Shown piece by piece: positions 9,516-19,948 of a stretch of 64,000 nucleotides of DNA (its first letter is position 1; the number at the start of each line of letters is the position of its first letter). The position numbers were made by a program, and so were the translations under genes. Source of the stretch: Pseudomonas sp. gcc21 (lineage in GTDB: Bacteria; Pseudomonadota; Gammaproteobacteria; Pseudomonadales; Pseudomonadaceae); contig NZ_CP051625.1 in NCBI RefSeq assembly GCF_012844345.1, positions 1,116,001 through 1,180,000 on the forward strand, in the 5' to 3' direction. The notes under the pieces are model-generated. The model was not told the DNA's origin. It did no database searches and was given only the letters and a program-made list of their open reading frames with translations.

Positions 9516-10442
9516 TCAGTCTCCGACGATCAACAACGGGTTATAGCCGCTGGGCGAGTATTTGCCTTCCTCGGCCAGCATCAGGTCCAGCGCCAGGCTG
9601 GCCAGATTGTCGGCGACCGGATCGGCCCGGCCATGCTGCTCACGCAGTGCCACTTTCAGGTAATGATCGCAATGGTCACAGGCTTCGGCCTGAATCGGCA
9701 GGAAAGGCTTGCCATTTTCATCATCCAGCCCGAGATAGATCAACTGGCCGCCCTCCCCGCACAGACTGCATTTGACCCGCTCGAGGTGCCATTCGGTCGC
9801 ACACAGGCTGCAATGCAGATAGCGCACACCGCTACGATATTGCTCGCCATGTATGACGCTGGCTACCGGCGGACAACCGCAGGTGGGGCATAGCGCTTCG
9901 GCTTGAACCGCGGGCTTGTCCGGCGCGCGAGGCAAGGCTTGAGCCAGCCGCACCCAGGTTACCTGGAGCGCGGCCGCGACGAGCGGCATAAGCGGCCGCT
10001 CTTCGTGCGAACCGGAACGCGCTTCCAGCACGTTGACGGCCAGCGCATCCAGCTCATCAGCTGTTTTGCTTCGCAGAGATTCCAGCAAGGGCCGTTGCCG
10101 CTGGCCGATGTGAAACTCAACGCCTTCAAGCAACGCGGACAGATCTCCCTGCCAATGCACATCGCGCAGCAATGCCTGATACCCCAACGGAGGCAAGCCG
10201 TGCTTCAGTGCTTCGTCGAATGCATCCGGGGCTGGTTTCCAGCCCGGCGCCTTGTCGGTCAGAACCTGATGCTGGGCCTGGACGACACGGGCCATGAATT
10301 CCAGAAATTCATCCAGAGCCGGCACCTGAACCACCAGTTCGCGCAGCCGCGTGGCGCGCTTCTGAAACAGATCTGCCCCGGCCAGGGTGACCGAGGGCGG
10401 ATCCATGATGCCAGTGGGTGCATTTCCATATGTATGATTCAC
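9516..10442 (-). CDS. fdhE: Formate dehydrogenase accessory protein FdhE
   Basis: A 308-residue cytoplasmic chaperone required to make active respiratory formate dehydrogenase. The rubredoxin-like metal-binding region shows four Cys pairs: LCPTCGCP, CSLCATEW, CSLCGE and CDHCDHY. The family binds iron and interacts with the catalytic subunit before Tat export. The GTG at 10442 overlaps the fdoI stop by one base and has AAGGAG five bases upstream. It is the last gene of fdoG-fdoH-fdoI-fdhE, as in many Pseudomonas genomes. Confidence 0.92.
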   Translation of the reverse strand: MNHTYGNAPTGIMDPPSVTLAGADLFQKRATRLRELVVQVPALDEFLEFMARVVQAQHQVLTDKAPGWKPAPDAFDEALKHGLPPLGYQALLRDVHWQGDLSALLEGVEFHIGQRQRPLLESLRSKTADELDALAVNVLEARSGSHEERPLMPLVAAALQVTWVRLAQALPRAPDKPAVQAEALCPTCGCPPVASVIHGEQYRSGVRYLHCSLCATEWHLERVKCSLCGEGGQLIYLGLDDENGKPFLPIQAEACDHCDHYLKVALREQHGRADPVADNLASLALDLMLAEEGKYSPSGYNPLLIVGD

Positions 10443-11143
10443 TACGGCTCCTTGGGTCGTTGGGTGGTTGCGGTTGTTCTGGCCTGCGGTGCGGTCTGAC
10501 CATCAGGGTCGCCGTTATTCACCACGTCGTCATACCAGAGCCTGTGGTGATGCCGCGCCCAGGCATGACTGACACGCCCTCGTGTCATGGCGCGAACCGA
10601 ACCCTTTACCCAGATCGCCGAATACACGTGGATGACCAGCGTAATGATGGCGACAAAGGCTGTGAGAGCGTGAATCATCGCTGCCCAACGCAACGCCCAG
10701 ATCGGCATGCCATCCGCTATCCACGGCCGCCAGAGTACCACCCCACTGACTAGCAGAATCGGCACCGTCAGCAGGAAAATCCAGTACACGGCCTTTTGTC
10801 CGGCGTTATTCTTGCCCACCGGAGGCAGATGGTCATCCCGGTTATTGAGCATGTCGGGCATCTGCTTCATCCACTGCACATCGTGGCGGCGAAACAGATT
10901 TTCGGTGAAGAACCGTACCGCCTGAATCAGAAAAAACAGCGTCATGAACACGCCGATATAGGGATGCACTATCCGCGTCGGTTCAGGCCCGCCAAACAGC
11001 GCGGTCAGCCCGAAAAACGCCGGATAGAACAACGCCAGCCCGCTCAGCGTCAGCAACACAAAGCAGATCGCGACAATCCAGTGGTTGGTACGCGACCACC
11101 AGCCGTAACGCAGGATGCCCCTGTTGACGTTGGACTGTCTCAT
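10442..11143 (-). CDS. fdoI: Formate dehydrogenase-O/N cytochrome b556 gamma subunit
   Basis: A 233-residue four-helix membrane cytochrome b that anchors the dehydrogenase and passes electrons from the iron-sulfur subunit to quinone. Seen: [22 protein letters not shown] in the first helix with a heme-ligand His, [14 protein letters not shown], and [23 protein letters not shown] with further His ligands. Its ATG overlaps the fdoH stop (ATGA). The final ~15 residues are Gln/Thr-rich and extend past the core. Confidence 0.92.
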   Translation of the reverse strand: MRQSNVNRGILRYGWWSRTNHWIVAICFVLLTLSGLALFYPAFFGLTALFGGPEPTRIVHPYIGVFMTLFFLIQAVRFFTENLFRRHDVQWMKQMPDMLNNRDDHLPPVGKNNAGQKAVYWIFLLTVPILLVSGVVLWRPWIADGMPIWALRWAAMIHALTAFVAIITLVIHVYSAIWVKGSVRAMTRGRVSHAWARHHHRLWYDDVVNNGDPDGQTAPQARTTATTQRPKEP

Positions 11144-12075
11144 GGCCGGTCCTCCTCACGACGATCAAACTCGCGCGCCCGCTCTGCCTTCTCGGGATCG
11201 GGGTCATCTTCAGGCTCTTCCTTGGGCCCCTTGATCATGTAATGGAAGAAGCCAGCCAGTACCGAAGCGCCCAGCAATGCCGACATGATCGGTTTGGTGA
11301 CCCCCTTCCACAGCTCGACCGTAGGACTGATATGCGGGTCCTTGGGCAAGCCACTGTAGATCTCGGGCTTGTCGGCATGCTGTAGCACGTAAACGACATG
11401 GGTACCGCCCACGCCAGCCGGATCATAGATCCCGGCGTTGGCATACCCCCGTTCCTGCAGATGCTCCACCCGACCCGCACCATAGTCGAGCATGTCTTCC
11501 TTGGTACCGAACATGATCGCCGAGGTCGGGCAACTTTTGACGCAGGCCGGCTCCAGACCATTGAAGACCCGATCCGAGCACAGCGTGCATTTGTACGCCT
11601 TGTTGTCCTTCTTGGAGATCCGCGGGATATCAAAGGGACAACCGGCCACACAGTAACCGCAGCCGATACAATGCTCGGAATTGAAGTCCACGATACCGTT
11701 GGCGTACTGCACGATTGCACCCGGCGCCGGGCACGCCTTGAGGCACCCCGGCTCGGCGCAATGCATGCAGTTATCCTTGCGGATCAACCACTCCAGATTG
11801 CCCTGCTCGTTCTCGTATTCGGAGAACCGCATCACCTCGAATGACTCGGCTGTCAGGTCCTGCGGGTTGTTGTAGGTGCCATCGCATTCGCCTACTTCAT
11901 CCCGCAGATCATTCCACTCCGAGCACGCCACCTGGCAGGCCTTGCAGCCGATACACACCGATACGTCAATCAACTTGGTGACTTTCTCCACGCCACCGTG
12001 GCGAACCTGTGGAGAAGGCACCGTCGTCGCCGAGCGAGCGATGACGTTCTGCAGGTTAATTTGATCACCTCGCAT
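11140..12075 (-). CDS. fdoH: Formate dehydrogenase iron-sulfur beta subunit
   Basis: A 311-residue electron-transfer subunit with four [4Fe-4S] clusters. Cys motifs appear in order as [40 protein letters not shown] and CTLCSDR...[12 protein letters not shown]-terminal hydrophobic helix ([17 protein letters not shown]) anchors it at the membrane, as in FdnH/FdoH. It takes electrons from FdoG on the periplasmic side and passes them to FdoI. The start is preceded by GAGGAG. It lies 12 bases after fdoG and overlaps fdoI by 4 bases. Confidence 0.93.
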   Translation of the reverse strand: MRGDQINLQNVIARSATTVPSPQVRHGGVEKVTKLIDVSVCIGCKACQVACSEWNDLRDEVGECDGTYNNPQDLTAESFEVMRFSEYENEQGNLEWLIRKDNCMHCAEPGCLKACPAPGAIVQYANGIVDFNSEHCIGCGYCVAGCPFDIPRISKKDNKAYKCTLCSDRVFNGLEPACVKSCPTSAIMFGTKEDMLDYGAGRVEHLQERGYANAGIYDPAGVGGTHVVYVLQHADKPEIYSGLPKDPHISPTVELWKGVTKPIMSALLGASVLAGFFHYMIKGPKEEPEDDPDPEKAERAREFDRREEDRP

Positions 12076-12087
12076 TCGGCATCTCCT

Positions 12088-15000
12088 CTATAGCTTCTCG
12101 ACGTTCACAAGGAACGACTTGAATTCCGGGGTTTGCGTGTTTCCGTCACCAACAAAGGGCGTCAACGTATTGGTCAGATGTGCCTTTTTGGTAACGCCCT
12201 TGAAGCCCCAGTGGATCGGAATGCCGATGTGATGGACCGTTCTGCCATCCACCTGCATGGGTTTCATCCGCTTGGTCACCACCGCCACCGCGTGGATGAA
12301 CCCGCGTTTGGAGCTGACCCGCACCTTCTCGCCTACTGCAATGCCCAGCTCTTCGGCGAGCTCCTCGCTCATCTCGATAAACTTTTCGGGCTGCGCGATC
12401 GCATTCAGCCGCGAGTGCATGGTCCAGTAGTGAAAATGCTCCGTCAGCCGATAGGTTGTCGCCGCGTAAGGAAACTCCTCATTGCTGCCAAAGTTTGCCC
12501 GGTCCCGCTCGAACACTCGGGCGATCGGATTGCTCATCGCCAGCGCATTGTTCGGACTCATCGGGTTACGGTTGATCGGCGATTCCAGCGGCTCGTAATG
12601 CTCGGGAAACGGTCCTTCATTCAGCCATTCGCAAGCGAAGAAGTGCCCGCCACCGGTTTGCGTAATGATGAAAGGCCCAACTCCGGCAGAAGGCGGCGAA
12701 GTAAGCGGGAAGTCAGGCACGTCGGCGCCTACCCAGCGTTCGCCGTTCCACCACACGAACGCCTTGTTCGGCGCCCAGGGCGTGCCATCCGGCCGCGCCG
12801 AAGCGCGGTTATAGAGCAAGCGCCGGTTCATCGGCCAGGCCCACGCCCATCCCAGGGTATTGCCGGTATCGTAAGGGTCGGAGTTATCCCGTCGCGCCAT
12901 CATGTTGCCTTCCTCCGGCCATGCGCCTGAATAGATCCAGCATCCGCAGGCGGTGGTGCCGTCAGCGCGCAGCTCGCTGAAATCCTTCAGCTGCTGACCC
13001 TTCGGGCGAAGCAGGTTGCCCTGTTCGTCCAGCACATCTTCCAGTGCCCGGCCGTTGTACTCTTGTGCAAGCTCATCGGCCGTAGGCGCAGCCGGATTCT
13101 TGTAGTTCCAGCTCAGGTTGAGGATCGGATCGGGGAAGGCACCGCCCTCTTCCTGGTAAAGCTTCTTCAACCGCAGCATCAGGGCGCCCATGATGGTGGT
13201 GTCGGTCATGGCCTCGCCGGGGCCCGGCGCAGATTTGAAATGCCACTGCAGCCAGCGCGAACTGTTGGTGATCGAGCCATCATCCTCAGCAAAGCAGGTA
13301 GTCGGCAAACGGAACACCTCAGTACCTATCTGCGACGGATCCACATCATGGTATTCGCCGAAATTCTTCCAGAACTCGCCGGTTTCCACCGTCAGCGGAT
13401 CCATGATGACGAAGTACTTGAGCTTGGACAGTCCCTCAAACACCTTCGCCTTGTCCGGGAACGCCGCGAGAATGTTGAACCCCTGGCAGAACGCACCGTT
13501 GCCCTTGCCCTCGGTCATGTCATTGATGGCGTAGAGCACGTCATAGATGGGTTCGGACAACTTGGGCAACCAGTCGTAACACCAGTTGTTTTCTGCGGTC
13601 GCCACATCGCCATACCAGTCCTTCATCAGGCTGACGAAGAACCGCTCGTAGTACTTCCAGTAGGAGACCTCACCTTCTACCAGCGGCTGTTTGACGCGCG
13701 TTTGCATGTAGGACTGGTAGTCCTGCAGGTCGGCGGAAGGAAGATTCATGTACCCGGGCAGCAGGTTTGACAGCAACCCGACGTCGGTCAGGCCCTGGAT
13801 ATTGGAGTGGCCGCGCAACGCGTTCACCCCGCCACCGGGCATGCCCATATTGCCCAGCAGCAGCTGGACCATGGCGCCACACCGGATGATCTGCGAGCCG
13901 ATGGAGTGCTGCGTCCAACCCAGTGCATACAGGATGGTCATGGTCTTGTCAGGCGCGGAGGTCTGCGCCATCAGGTCCCACAATTTGAGCACCGTCTCCC
14001 TGTTCATGCCGCAAATATTCTCGACCTGCTCAGGGGTGTACCGGCTGTAGTGCTGACGCATCAACTGGAATACGCAGCGAGGATGTTGCAGCGTCGGGTC
14101 TGAGCGAGCAAAGCCCTGCTCATCAGCTTCGAAGTTCCAGGTCTCGCGGTCGTAAACACGATCCTGCTGCCTATAGCCGGTGAACAGCCCGTCCTCGAAA
14201 CCAAAACCCTCGCGAACGATCAGGCTGGCATCGGTGTATTCGCGTACATATTCTTGCGCGAAGCGGTTGTTCTCGATCAGATAACTGATGAAGCCACCCA
14301 GGAACACGATGTCCGTCCCGGTCCGAATGAACGCGTGATGATCCGCCACCGCTGTGGTGCGGTTATAACGCGGGTCAATCGAGATCAGTATCGCGTTGTT
14401 CTGGTTTTTGGCCTGCATGACCCAGCGGAAGCCCACAGGATGCGCTTCTGCAGAGTTGCCGCCCATGGACAGGATGACATCAGCATTGCGGATGTCGACC
14501 CAGTGGTTCGTCATGGCACCGCGACCAAATGTTGGGGCAAGACCTGCCACCGTTGGTCCGTGTCAAACGCGCGCCTGGTTGTCCAGCTTGAGAATGCCGA
14601 GTGCCCGGGTGATCTTCTGCGTGATATAGGCGGTTTCGTTGGTTGTCGCCGAGGCAGCTACCATCGACGTTGTCATCCAGCGATTGACCAGCCGACCCTG
14701 TTCGTCGTGGGTCTCGAAATTCGCATCCCGGTCATCCTTCATGAGTCGGGCGATGCGATCCAGCGCCTCGTCCCAGCTGATGCGCCGCCACTCATTACTG
14801 TAGGGGTCACGCACCTCGGGGTATTTGACCCGGGATTCGCTGTTGATGAAGTCGAGTACGCCTGCGCCACGCGGACACAGCGAACCGCGGCTGACCGGAT
14901 GATCCGGGTCGCCTTCGACATGGTAGATATGATCGATGACGTTGATGGCTCGGTCGCCGCGTGAATACAGCAACATGCCACAGCCCACCGAGCAATAGGT

Positions 15001-15156
15001 GCAGATATTACGCGAGACTGTGGAGCCGGAGAGTTTGAAGTGGCGGACAGACGCGACGGCTTCATCCGGGGCGAACCCCATCATCGCCATACTCGATGCG
15101 CCCAGACCCGCTGCTCCTAGCTTCAGAAAAGTTCGTCTGGATACGTTCACGGACAC
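12088..15156 (-). CDS. fdoG: Formate dehydrogenase catalytic alpha subunit, selenocysteine-containing
   Basis: A 1022-residue molybdopterin oxidoreductase that oxidises formate to CO2 in the periplasm. It is one gene read through an in-frame TGA at 14563-14565: LDNQARV-Sec-HGPTVAGLAPTFGRG matches the Sec site of E. coli FdnG/FdoG, placing Sec at residue 198. The N-terminus has a twin-arginine signal (SRRTFLK). A [4Fe-4S] motif CTYCSVGCGML follows, with the pterin-binding domains after it. I chose the GTG at 15156, six bases after AAGGAG; an upstream TTG at 15211 lacks a site. A gene caller that treats TGA as stop would split it into 14563-15156 and 12088-14550. Confidence 0.93.
14523..14558 (-). 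promoter_or_regulatory. SECIS element of fdoG
   Basis: Immediately 3' of the UGA the mRNA can fold as a classic bacterial SECIS. Counting the U of UGA as 1, GACCAA (8-13) pairs with UUGGUC (38-43), GG (15-16) pairs with CC, U17 is bulged, GGCA (18-21) pairs with UGCC, and the loop is GGUCU (22-26). The bulged U17 and the G23-U24 of the loop are the bases known to matter for SelB binding in E. coli. Confidence 0.85.
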
Positions 15157-15297
15157 GGATGTCTCCTTGATACCTGTGATCAACCGTCCATGACCAGGTG
15201 CCTGGACGGCCAATCCGGCGCGCTTCTACGGCGCAGACTGAGAACTAGCTCAAACTGTTGACTGCTTCGTCTGTGCTTGGTTCCGCCGTTCCAGGAA

Positions 15298-15393
15298 TGG
15301 CGGAAGGCAGTGAGAGTCGAACTCACCCGGGAACGGCTGCCGCCCCCAACCGGGTTTGAAGCCCGGCCGCGCCACCGGACGCGAATGCCTTCC
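15298..15393 (-). tRNA. selC: tRNA-Sec (UCA anticodon)
   Basis: The reverse strand reads GGAAGGCA...TGCCTTCCGCCA, an 8-bp acceptor stem with encoded CCA. The anticodon loop CTTCAAA carries TCA (complement of 15357-15359), followed by a long variable arm and a TTCGACTC T-arm. The 8-bp acceptor stem and about 96-base length are diagnostic for selenocysteine tRNA. It lies between selB and fdoG on the same strand, 12 bases downstream of the selB stop. Confidence 0.95.
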
Positions 15394-15405
15394 ATATGCT
15401 GCTGC

Positions 15406-17349
15406 TCAGCGACCAGTGACCCTGGTCGTGAGTGTAGTGGAAACATCAGATGTGGCCAGCGCGTTGTCCGGCCTGATCTTGCGCAGGTCGCCGACCCGCC
15501 TGGTCAGGCCGATCCTGTCGAGATGCTCAAGCAGCTGAATGCTGCGCTTGCGACCGATACCGATCTGGTCACGAAACTCAGCTGTGGCTATGACGCCGTT
15601 GCGCTTGGCGAGTTCCATCGTCACCGCTGCAAGGCTACGCAACGTCTTGTCGGGATAGAACAGGTCCTTCACCACCTGTTGCAATTGCCCGAGCCGCGCG
15701 AGCTTGCGCAGCAGAAGGCGGACCTCGCTTTCCTCCCGTTCCAGGGCTCGCGCCAGGTCGCGCACCCAGGGCGGATCATACCCACCCTCCTCCAGTAACG
15801 GCCAGATCTGCGCCTGCAGCCGTTCTTCATCTTCGGTGAGACGTACCCTGTGCCCGGGCTGATGCAGCCAGGGGCCGCTGGCCTCGATACGCCCGGAGCC
15901 AAGCAGTGACTCCAGCAGTGCCACGAATACCGGCCGCTCCAGCTCGGGCATGGCATAACGGCGCAGGCGATCACGATCCGGGCCCAGTTCGTCTGGCTGC
16001 TCCTCATGGAACTGGCCGAGGCTGGTTTCAAGCTCATTCTGCAATACCTGCCACGCAGGCTCGTTGAATAGCCGGGGACCCTGGCGCGTTGTCACTTCCA
16101 GTACACCGGCCGGTAACGTCCAACTACTCGCGGGACGGTTGAACTGACGCTCCAGACGCCAGGGTTCGAGCCCCTGGTGCGATTGCTCCAGCAAGGCAGG
16201 AAAAGCGCTTTCCAGCGAGCCGGCGATCAATGCCTGCAACTGGGCGATCCGTTCAGGCGTGCGCCGATGGCGTGCCGGTGCGAAGGGGTCCAGCACCTGA
16301 CCGCCGCCAATGGTGCGCTGTGCCGACTGGTCGCGCAGCACCAGCCGATCACCATGCACAGCATGTGTCGGCGCGTTCAGTACCAGTTGCGCCAATGTGC
16401 TGCCACCGGGTTCAAGCGACTGCTCCTGCAGCAGCGCTACCCGCCCCGTCAGATCATGCGCGCCCAGGTGAATATGCACCGGCGACCAATGCCGCAGCGC
16501 TCTCGTCTCACTCGCAAGCAGATCAAGCTGGATGTCCAGTCGGGTAACCGGCGCATGCAAGGCCGGCGCAACAAGCCACTCGCCCCGGTGGATCTGCTGC
16601 ACGGTTACGCGTTCACCCACGATATTCAGCGCCACGCGCTGACCTGCATGGGCTTGATCCACCTTCTGGTTCTGTGCGTGCAGTCCGCGTACGCGGACTG
16701 TTCTGCCTGATGGGCTCAGCTTAAGCTCATCACCCACGCAGACCTGGCCGGCGAATGCCGTGCCGGTGACCACGACCCCGGCACCGGCAACGCTGAATAC
16801 GCGATCGATGGCCAGGCGGAAATGTCCGGCCTGGCTGCGCTCATGAGCCCGCTGTGCTTCGGCGGCAAGTGCGCTGCGTAACGCATCTATTCCATCATTT
16901 CGTAACGCAGATACCGGAAATTGCCTGGCCCCGGCATAGGGGCCGGCAGACAGTAACGTGGAAACCTGACGCTGAACCTCATCAACCCGAGCGGGCTCGA
17001 CACGGTCGATCTTGCTTATCGCCACTAAAGCTTGCGGAATCCCAAGCAGCTCGGCGATGGCAAGGTGCTCGCGCGTCTGTGGCATGACCCCATCATCGGC
17101 GGCAACAACCAGCAGCAGCAGATCGATACCGCTGGCGCCTGCGAGCATGTTATGCACGAACCGTTCATGCCCCGGCACATCGATAAAACCGCAGGGTTGC
17201 TCAGCTCCCAGGTCGGCGTAGGCGTAGCCCAGATCGATGGTGATGCCGCGCTCACGCTCCTCTCTCCGGCGATCACCCCGGGCGCCGGTCAATGCCTGCA
17301 GCAAGGCTGTCTTGCCGTGGTCAATGTGGCCGGCGGTACCTACAATCAC
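15406..17349 (-). CDS. selB: Selenocysteine-specific elongation factor SelB
   Basis: A 647-residue GTPase that delivers Sec-tRNA to UGA codons marked by a SECIS. An EF-Tu-like part carries [11 protein letters not shown] (G1), DVPGHERF (G3) and SKID (G4). Domains 2-3 follow, and then four winged-helix repeats with the RNA-binding last one ([27 protein letters not shown]). It closely follows the E. coli SelB pattern, including [21 protein letters not shown]. The GTG at 17349 has GAGGAG upstream. The partner genes selC and fdoG lie directly downstream; selA is not in the window. A paralogue lies at 39216-41090. Confidence 0.95.
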   Translation of the reverse strand: MIVGTAGHIDHGKTALLQALTGARGDRRREERERGITIDLGYAYADLGAEQPCGFIDVPGHERFVHNMLAGASGIDLLLLVVAADDGVMPQTREHLAIAELLGIPQALVAISKIDRVEPARVDEVQRQVSTLLSAGPYAGARQFPVSALRNDGIDALRSALAAEAQRAHERSQAGHFRLAIDRVFSVAGAGVVVTGTAFAGQVCVGDELKLSPSGRTVRVRGLHAQNQKVDQAHAGQRVALNIVGERVTVQQIHRGEWLVAPALHAPVTRLDIQLDLLASETRALRHWSPVHIHLGAHDLTGRVALLQEQSLEPGGSTLAQLVLNAPTHAVHGDRLVLRDQSAQRTIGGGQVLDPFAPARHRRTPERIAQLQALIAGSLESAFPALLEQSHQGLEPWRLERQFNRPASSWTLPAGVLEVTTRQGPRLFNEPAWQVLQNELETSLGQFHEEQPDELGPDRDRLRRYAMPELERPVFVALLESLLGSGRIEASGPWLHQPGHRVRLTEDEERLQAQIWPLLEEGGYDPPWVRDLARALEREESEVRLLLRKLARLGQLQQVVKDLFYPDKTLRSLAAVTMELAKRNGVIATAEFRDQIGIGRKRSIQLLEHLDRIGLTRRVGDLRKIRPDNALATSDVSTTLTTRVTGR

Positions 17350-17388
17350 GCTTCTCTCCTCAACGGTTCCGTGTCAGGCAAGTTGGCC

Positions 17389-17904
17389 TCACAGGTGCAG
17401 CCAGATCGAGAACGAACCGAAAAACAGCCAGAACGCGGCGAATAGCCACGGCGATCGCATGGAGAACAGCAGCGACTTGCGCTGCCCCTTGAAATCTGAC
17501 TCCCAGTCGGAAAACAACGGGGTTTCATCATATACCTGTCCGATCGTTGGTTCGCTGTTCAGCAGGCTGTTCTGTTTTACATACCAGTGGTCGATGATAT
17601 CGCAGGCTGCCTTGATACCAGGCCAGGCGTTGAGCGAACTGAGCAGCCCGAGCAGAGCCAGCGTCGGCGGTACCACAAGGGTGAATATAGGCCCCCAATC
17701 GGGATTCATATTGGCCATGCAGGAGCCATAAGCGATCACCAGGAACGATTGGGCGGACAGATAGGAGTTGGTCCGGGCAGAGAGATTGCCTGCCTCGTTA
17801 TGAATCTCGTTTCGATAGAAATCCAGCCGGTCCTTCGGCGAAACGAAGATGGCTTTCTCTCGTTCGGTCTCGTTGTGCCTGGGACTATCGGGGGTAACAA
17901 TCAT
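17389..17904 (-). CDS. Conserved two-segment membrane protein, unknown function
   Basis: A 171-residue protein I do not recognise. It begins with a charged ~30-residue stretch ([21 protein letters not shown]). Hydrophobic segments appear around [34 protein letters not shown] and, at the very C-terminus, [19 protein letters not shown], so it is probably an inner-membrane protein with three helices. I chose the ATG at 17904 (AGGA just upstream) over a start at 17958. It lies 39 bases upstream of selB on the same strand; a shared transcript is possible, but nothing suggests a selenium role. Confidence 0.55.
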   Translation of the reverse strand: MIVTPDSPRHNETEREKAIFVSPKDRLDFYRNEIHNEAGNLSARTNSYLSAQSFLVIAYGSCMANMNPDWGPIFTLVVPPTLALLGLLSSLNAWPGIKAACDIIDHWYVKQNSLLNSEPTIGQVYDETPLFSDWESDFKGQRKSLLFSMRSPWLFAAFWLFFGSFSIWLHL

Positions 17905-17994
17905 GGTCCTGACTCTGTGCTCATAGTGAAACAGCTTAGAAGCCGGGCCGCGAGGCAAGTTCCTACCACCGGATCAACGCTCCCGGCCCCGCTA

Positions 17995-18426
17995 TCAACC
18001 GATCCGTTCAAGTAGATGGAGTGTCGCTTCGTCATCCTTGCCGTCATAAAAACCGTCCAGCACCAGCCTGAATTCCTCACACTGCGGCGCTGCTCTATCA
18101 AACAACGTCATACTCGAGCGTAGCTTCATATCATCCGGCGAACCCAGGATAGCGCGGGGTGAGCTGCCGATGTGCTGCAGCACGGCCTGGCAACATTCAA
18201 GCAGCCGTTGCCCCAGTGTAGGGTGCGCCAGATAGGCCCGCGCCTCATCCAGTCCGCAAACAGCGTAACGCTGCGCCATATCGCTGTGGCCGAGACCGGC
18301 TACCTGCGGAAAAATGAACCACATCCAGTGGCTTTGCTTGTTGCCCGCCCGCAGCTCAGCCAGGGCGCGTTCATATACGGGCTGCTGGGCATCAACGAAG
18401 CGTTGTAGTCGATAAGGATCGTTCAT
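17995..18426 (-). CDS. DUF1810 family protein
   Basis: A 143-residue soluble protein matching DUF1810: RFVDAQQPVYERALAELRAG, the signature KQSHWMWFIFPQ, LGHSDMAQRYAV, and LRSSMTLFDRAAP near the C-terminus. The fold is all-alpha and no function is established. It is monocistronic; about 110 bases separate it from the HPF-like gene, and this gap contains the 18507 hairpin. Confidence 0.85.
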   Translation of the reverse strand: MNDPYRLQRFVDAQQPVYERALAELRAGNKQSHWMWFIFPQVAGLGHSDMAQRYAVCGLDEARAYLAHPTLGQRLLECCQAVLQHIGSSPRAILGSPDDMKLRSSMTLFDRAAPQCEEFRLVLDGFYDGKDDEATLHLLERIG

Positions 18427-18506
18427 GGATTGGCCTTCGGTTGAATCAATCGATGGGCGAATCGCAGAGAATGGTCTGCTTGTAGTTAATGGATTGTTTG
18501 ATACAT

Positions 18507-18528
18507 GGCGTAGCCCGCAGGCTACGCC
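18507..18528. terminator. 9-bp GGCGTAGCC hairpin
   Basis: GGCGTAGCC and GGCTACGCC form a perfect 9-bp stem with a CGCA loop. It lies 8 bases after the stop of the HPF-like gene (minus strand) and has no T-run. Both the stem sequence and the spacing to a minus-strand stop resemble the hairpin at 9476-9507. Confidence 0.6.
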
Positions 18529-18536
18529 CGGAGGGA

Positions 18537-18998
18537 TCAGCTTTTCGGAGTGTCCTGCTCGGCGTCATCGTCGGGCTCTACACCTTCCTCTCCCTGCTTG
18601 GCGAGAAACTCCTCCTGCAGCAAGGCATCCTGTGTAGCCTGCGTGCCCTCTTCAGCTAACGGATCGTTCAGTTCCCGCGAGCTGACAGGCCGCGCATCGA
18701 GTTTACCGGTCAGATGCTCAAGCGCATGGCGCGCCTTGGCTGCGGCACCCTCGACTGCAAGATGCAGCGACTCCGCCTTGTGCGATACCGACATGGAGTG
18801 GTGGCCCTTGGGGCGAAACTCGATCTGGCACCGCTTGTCCTGCGCTCCGCCCTTCTGGGCGTTCTCATCACTCACATGTATCTCGACCCGCGTGAGCAGT
18901 TCCTCGAACCGCTCCAGCTGCTCTACGACTGTCGAACCAACCCATTCCTGCAGCTGAGCACTGCCTTCGATGTGATTGCTGTTGACCTGAACTTGCAT
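18537..18998 (-). CDS. HPF/RaiA-family ribosome-associated protein
   Basis: A 153-residue protein resembling S30AE (hibernation factor) proteins: MQVQVNSNHIEGSAQLQEWV, VEQLERFEELLTRVEIHVSDEN, then CQIEFRPKGHHSMSVSHKAESLHLAVEGAA. That covers the beta-alpha-beta core, followed by an acidic C-terminal tail (EGVEPDDDAEQDTPK). Such proteins bind the small ribosomal subunit under stress; the role here is inferred. I chose the ATG at 18998 with AGGAG seven bases upstream. Confidence 0.75.
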   Translation of the reverse strand: MQVQVNSNHIEGSAQLQEWVGSTVVEQLERFEELLTRVEIHVSDENAQKGGAQDKRCQIEFRPKGHHSMSVSHKAESLHLAVEGAAAKARHALEHLTGKLDARPVSSRELNDPLAEEGTQATQDALLQEEFLAKQGEEGVEPDDDAEQDTPKS

Positions 18999-19117
18999 AT
19001 ACGGCTCCTGATGTGACGTGACATGAACTGCTATTAAGTTGGAGCTGGACTCAGCCACGAGGTTCAGCGTGCTGGTCAAATCTCTTCTGACCCCACCTCA
19101 ACTGGCTGACCCGGTGC

Positions 19118-19906
19118 TTAATGTTTGAGACCCAGCTCGATCCAGGTAGGCGCATGATCGCTGGCCTTGGGCAGGTCCCGGACCCAACGGTCCACTCCCG
19201 CATCGACCAGCTTCGGTGCCAGGTCCGCACTCAATAACAGGTGATCGATGCGCAGACCGGAATTGGTTTTCCAGTGCTGGCGAAAATAATCCCAGAAGGT
19301 ATAGATGCGCTCCTCCGGATAAAGCGCGCGCAGCGCATCGGTCCAGCCCTGGTCGAGCAAGCGCTGATAGCATTCGCGTGATTCCGGCTGCAACAGCGCG
19401 TCCTTCTTCCAGGAGCGCGTATTGTAGATATCGAAATCCGTCGGGATGACGTTGTAATCCCCCGCAAGCACCGCAGGATGCCCGGATTCAAACAGTCCCT
19501 GCGCATGCCCGATCAGATGCTCGAACCACTTCAGCTTGTAATCGAATTTCGGGCCTGGCTGGGGATTGCCGTTGGGCAGATAGATACAGCCAACTAGCAC
19601 ACCGTGAACAGCAGCTTCGATATACCGGCTCTGGCTGGGATCCGGGTCGTCCGGCAGTCCGCGTCGGGTTTCCAGCGGGTCCGCGTCTTTGGCAAGAATC
19701 GCGACCCCGTTCCAGGATTTCTGTCCATGCCAGATGGCGCCATAACCCGCGTCGTTTATCGCATCGATGGGAAAGTCCTCATCAGGTGCCTTCAGTTCCT
19801 GAAGGCAAACGACATCGGGCGATTCCTTCTCAAGCCATCCCAGCAAGGCGTCCTGGCGCGACCGGATACCGTTTATGTTGAAAGTCGCAATTTTCAGCTT
19901 GTTCAC
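19118..19906 (-). CDS. xthA: Exodeoxyribonuclease III
   Basis: A 262-residue AP endonuclease/3'-5' exonuclease of base-excision repair. The motifs are FNINGIRSR (Asn), CLQELK (metal-binding Glu), GDYNVIP (Asp, Asn) and the C-terminal KASDHAP (catalytic His). The length is usual for XthA. It is followed downstream by a short gap; the Na+/H+ antiporter gene lies 42 bases upstream on the same strand. Confidence 0.93.
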   Translation of the reverse strand: MNKLKIATFNINGIRSRQDALLGWLEKESPDVVCLQELKAPDEDFPIDAINDAGYGAIWHGQKSWNGVAILAKDADPLETRRGLPDDPDPSQSRYIEAAVHGVLVGCIYLPNGNPQPGPKFDYKLKWFEHLIGHAQGLFESGHPAVLAGDYNVIPTDFDIYNTRSWKKDALLQPESRECYQRLLDQGWTDALRALYPEERIYTFWDYFRQHWKTNSGLRIDHLLLSADLAPKLVDAGVDRWVRDLPKASDHAPTWIELGLKH

Positions 19907-19948
19907 GGACCCGCCCTCCTGGATTCGAGATCACTGTTGTGCAGCCAG

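Noticed and set aside
14563..14565. fdoG looks split by a stop codon, as in a pseudogene
   Set aside because: The stop is TGA at the exact family Sec site, followed by a canonical SECIS, with selB and tRNA-Sec adjacent.
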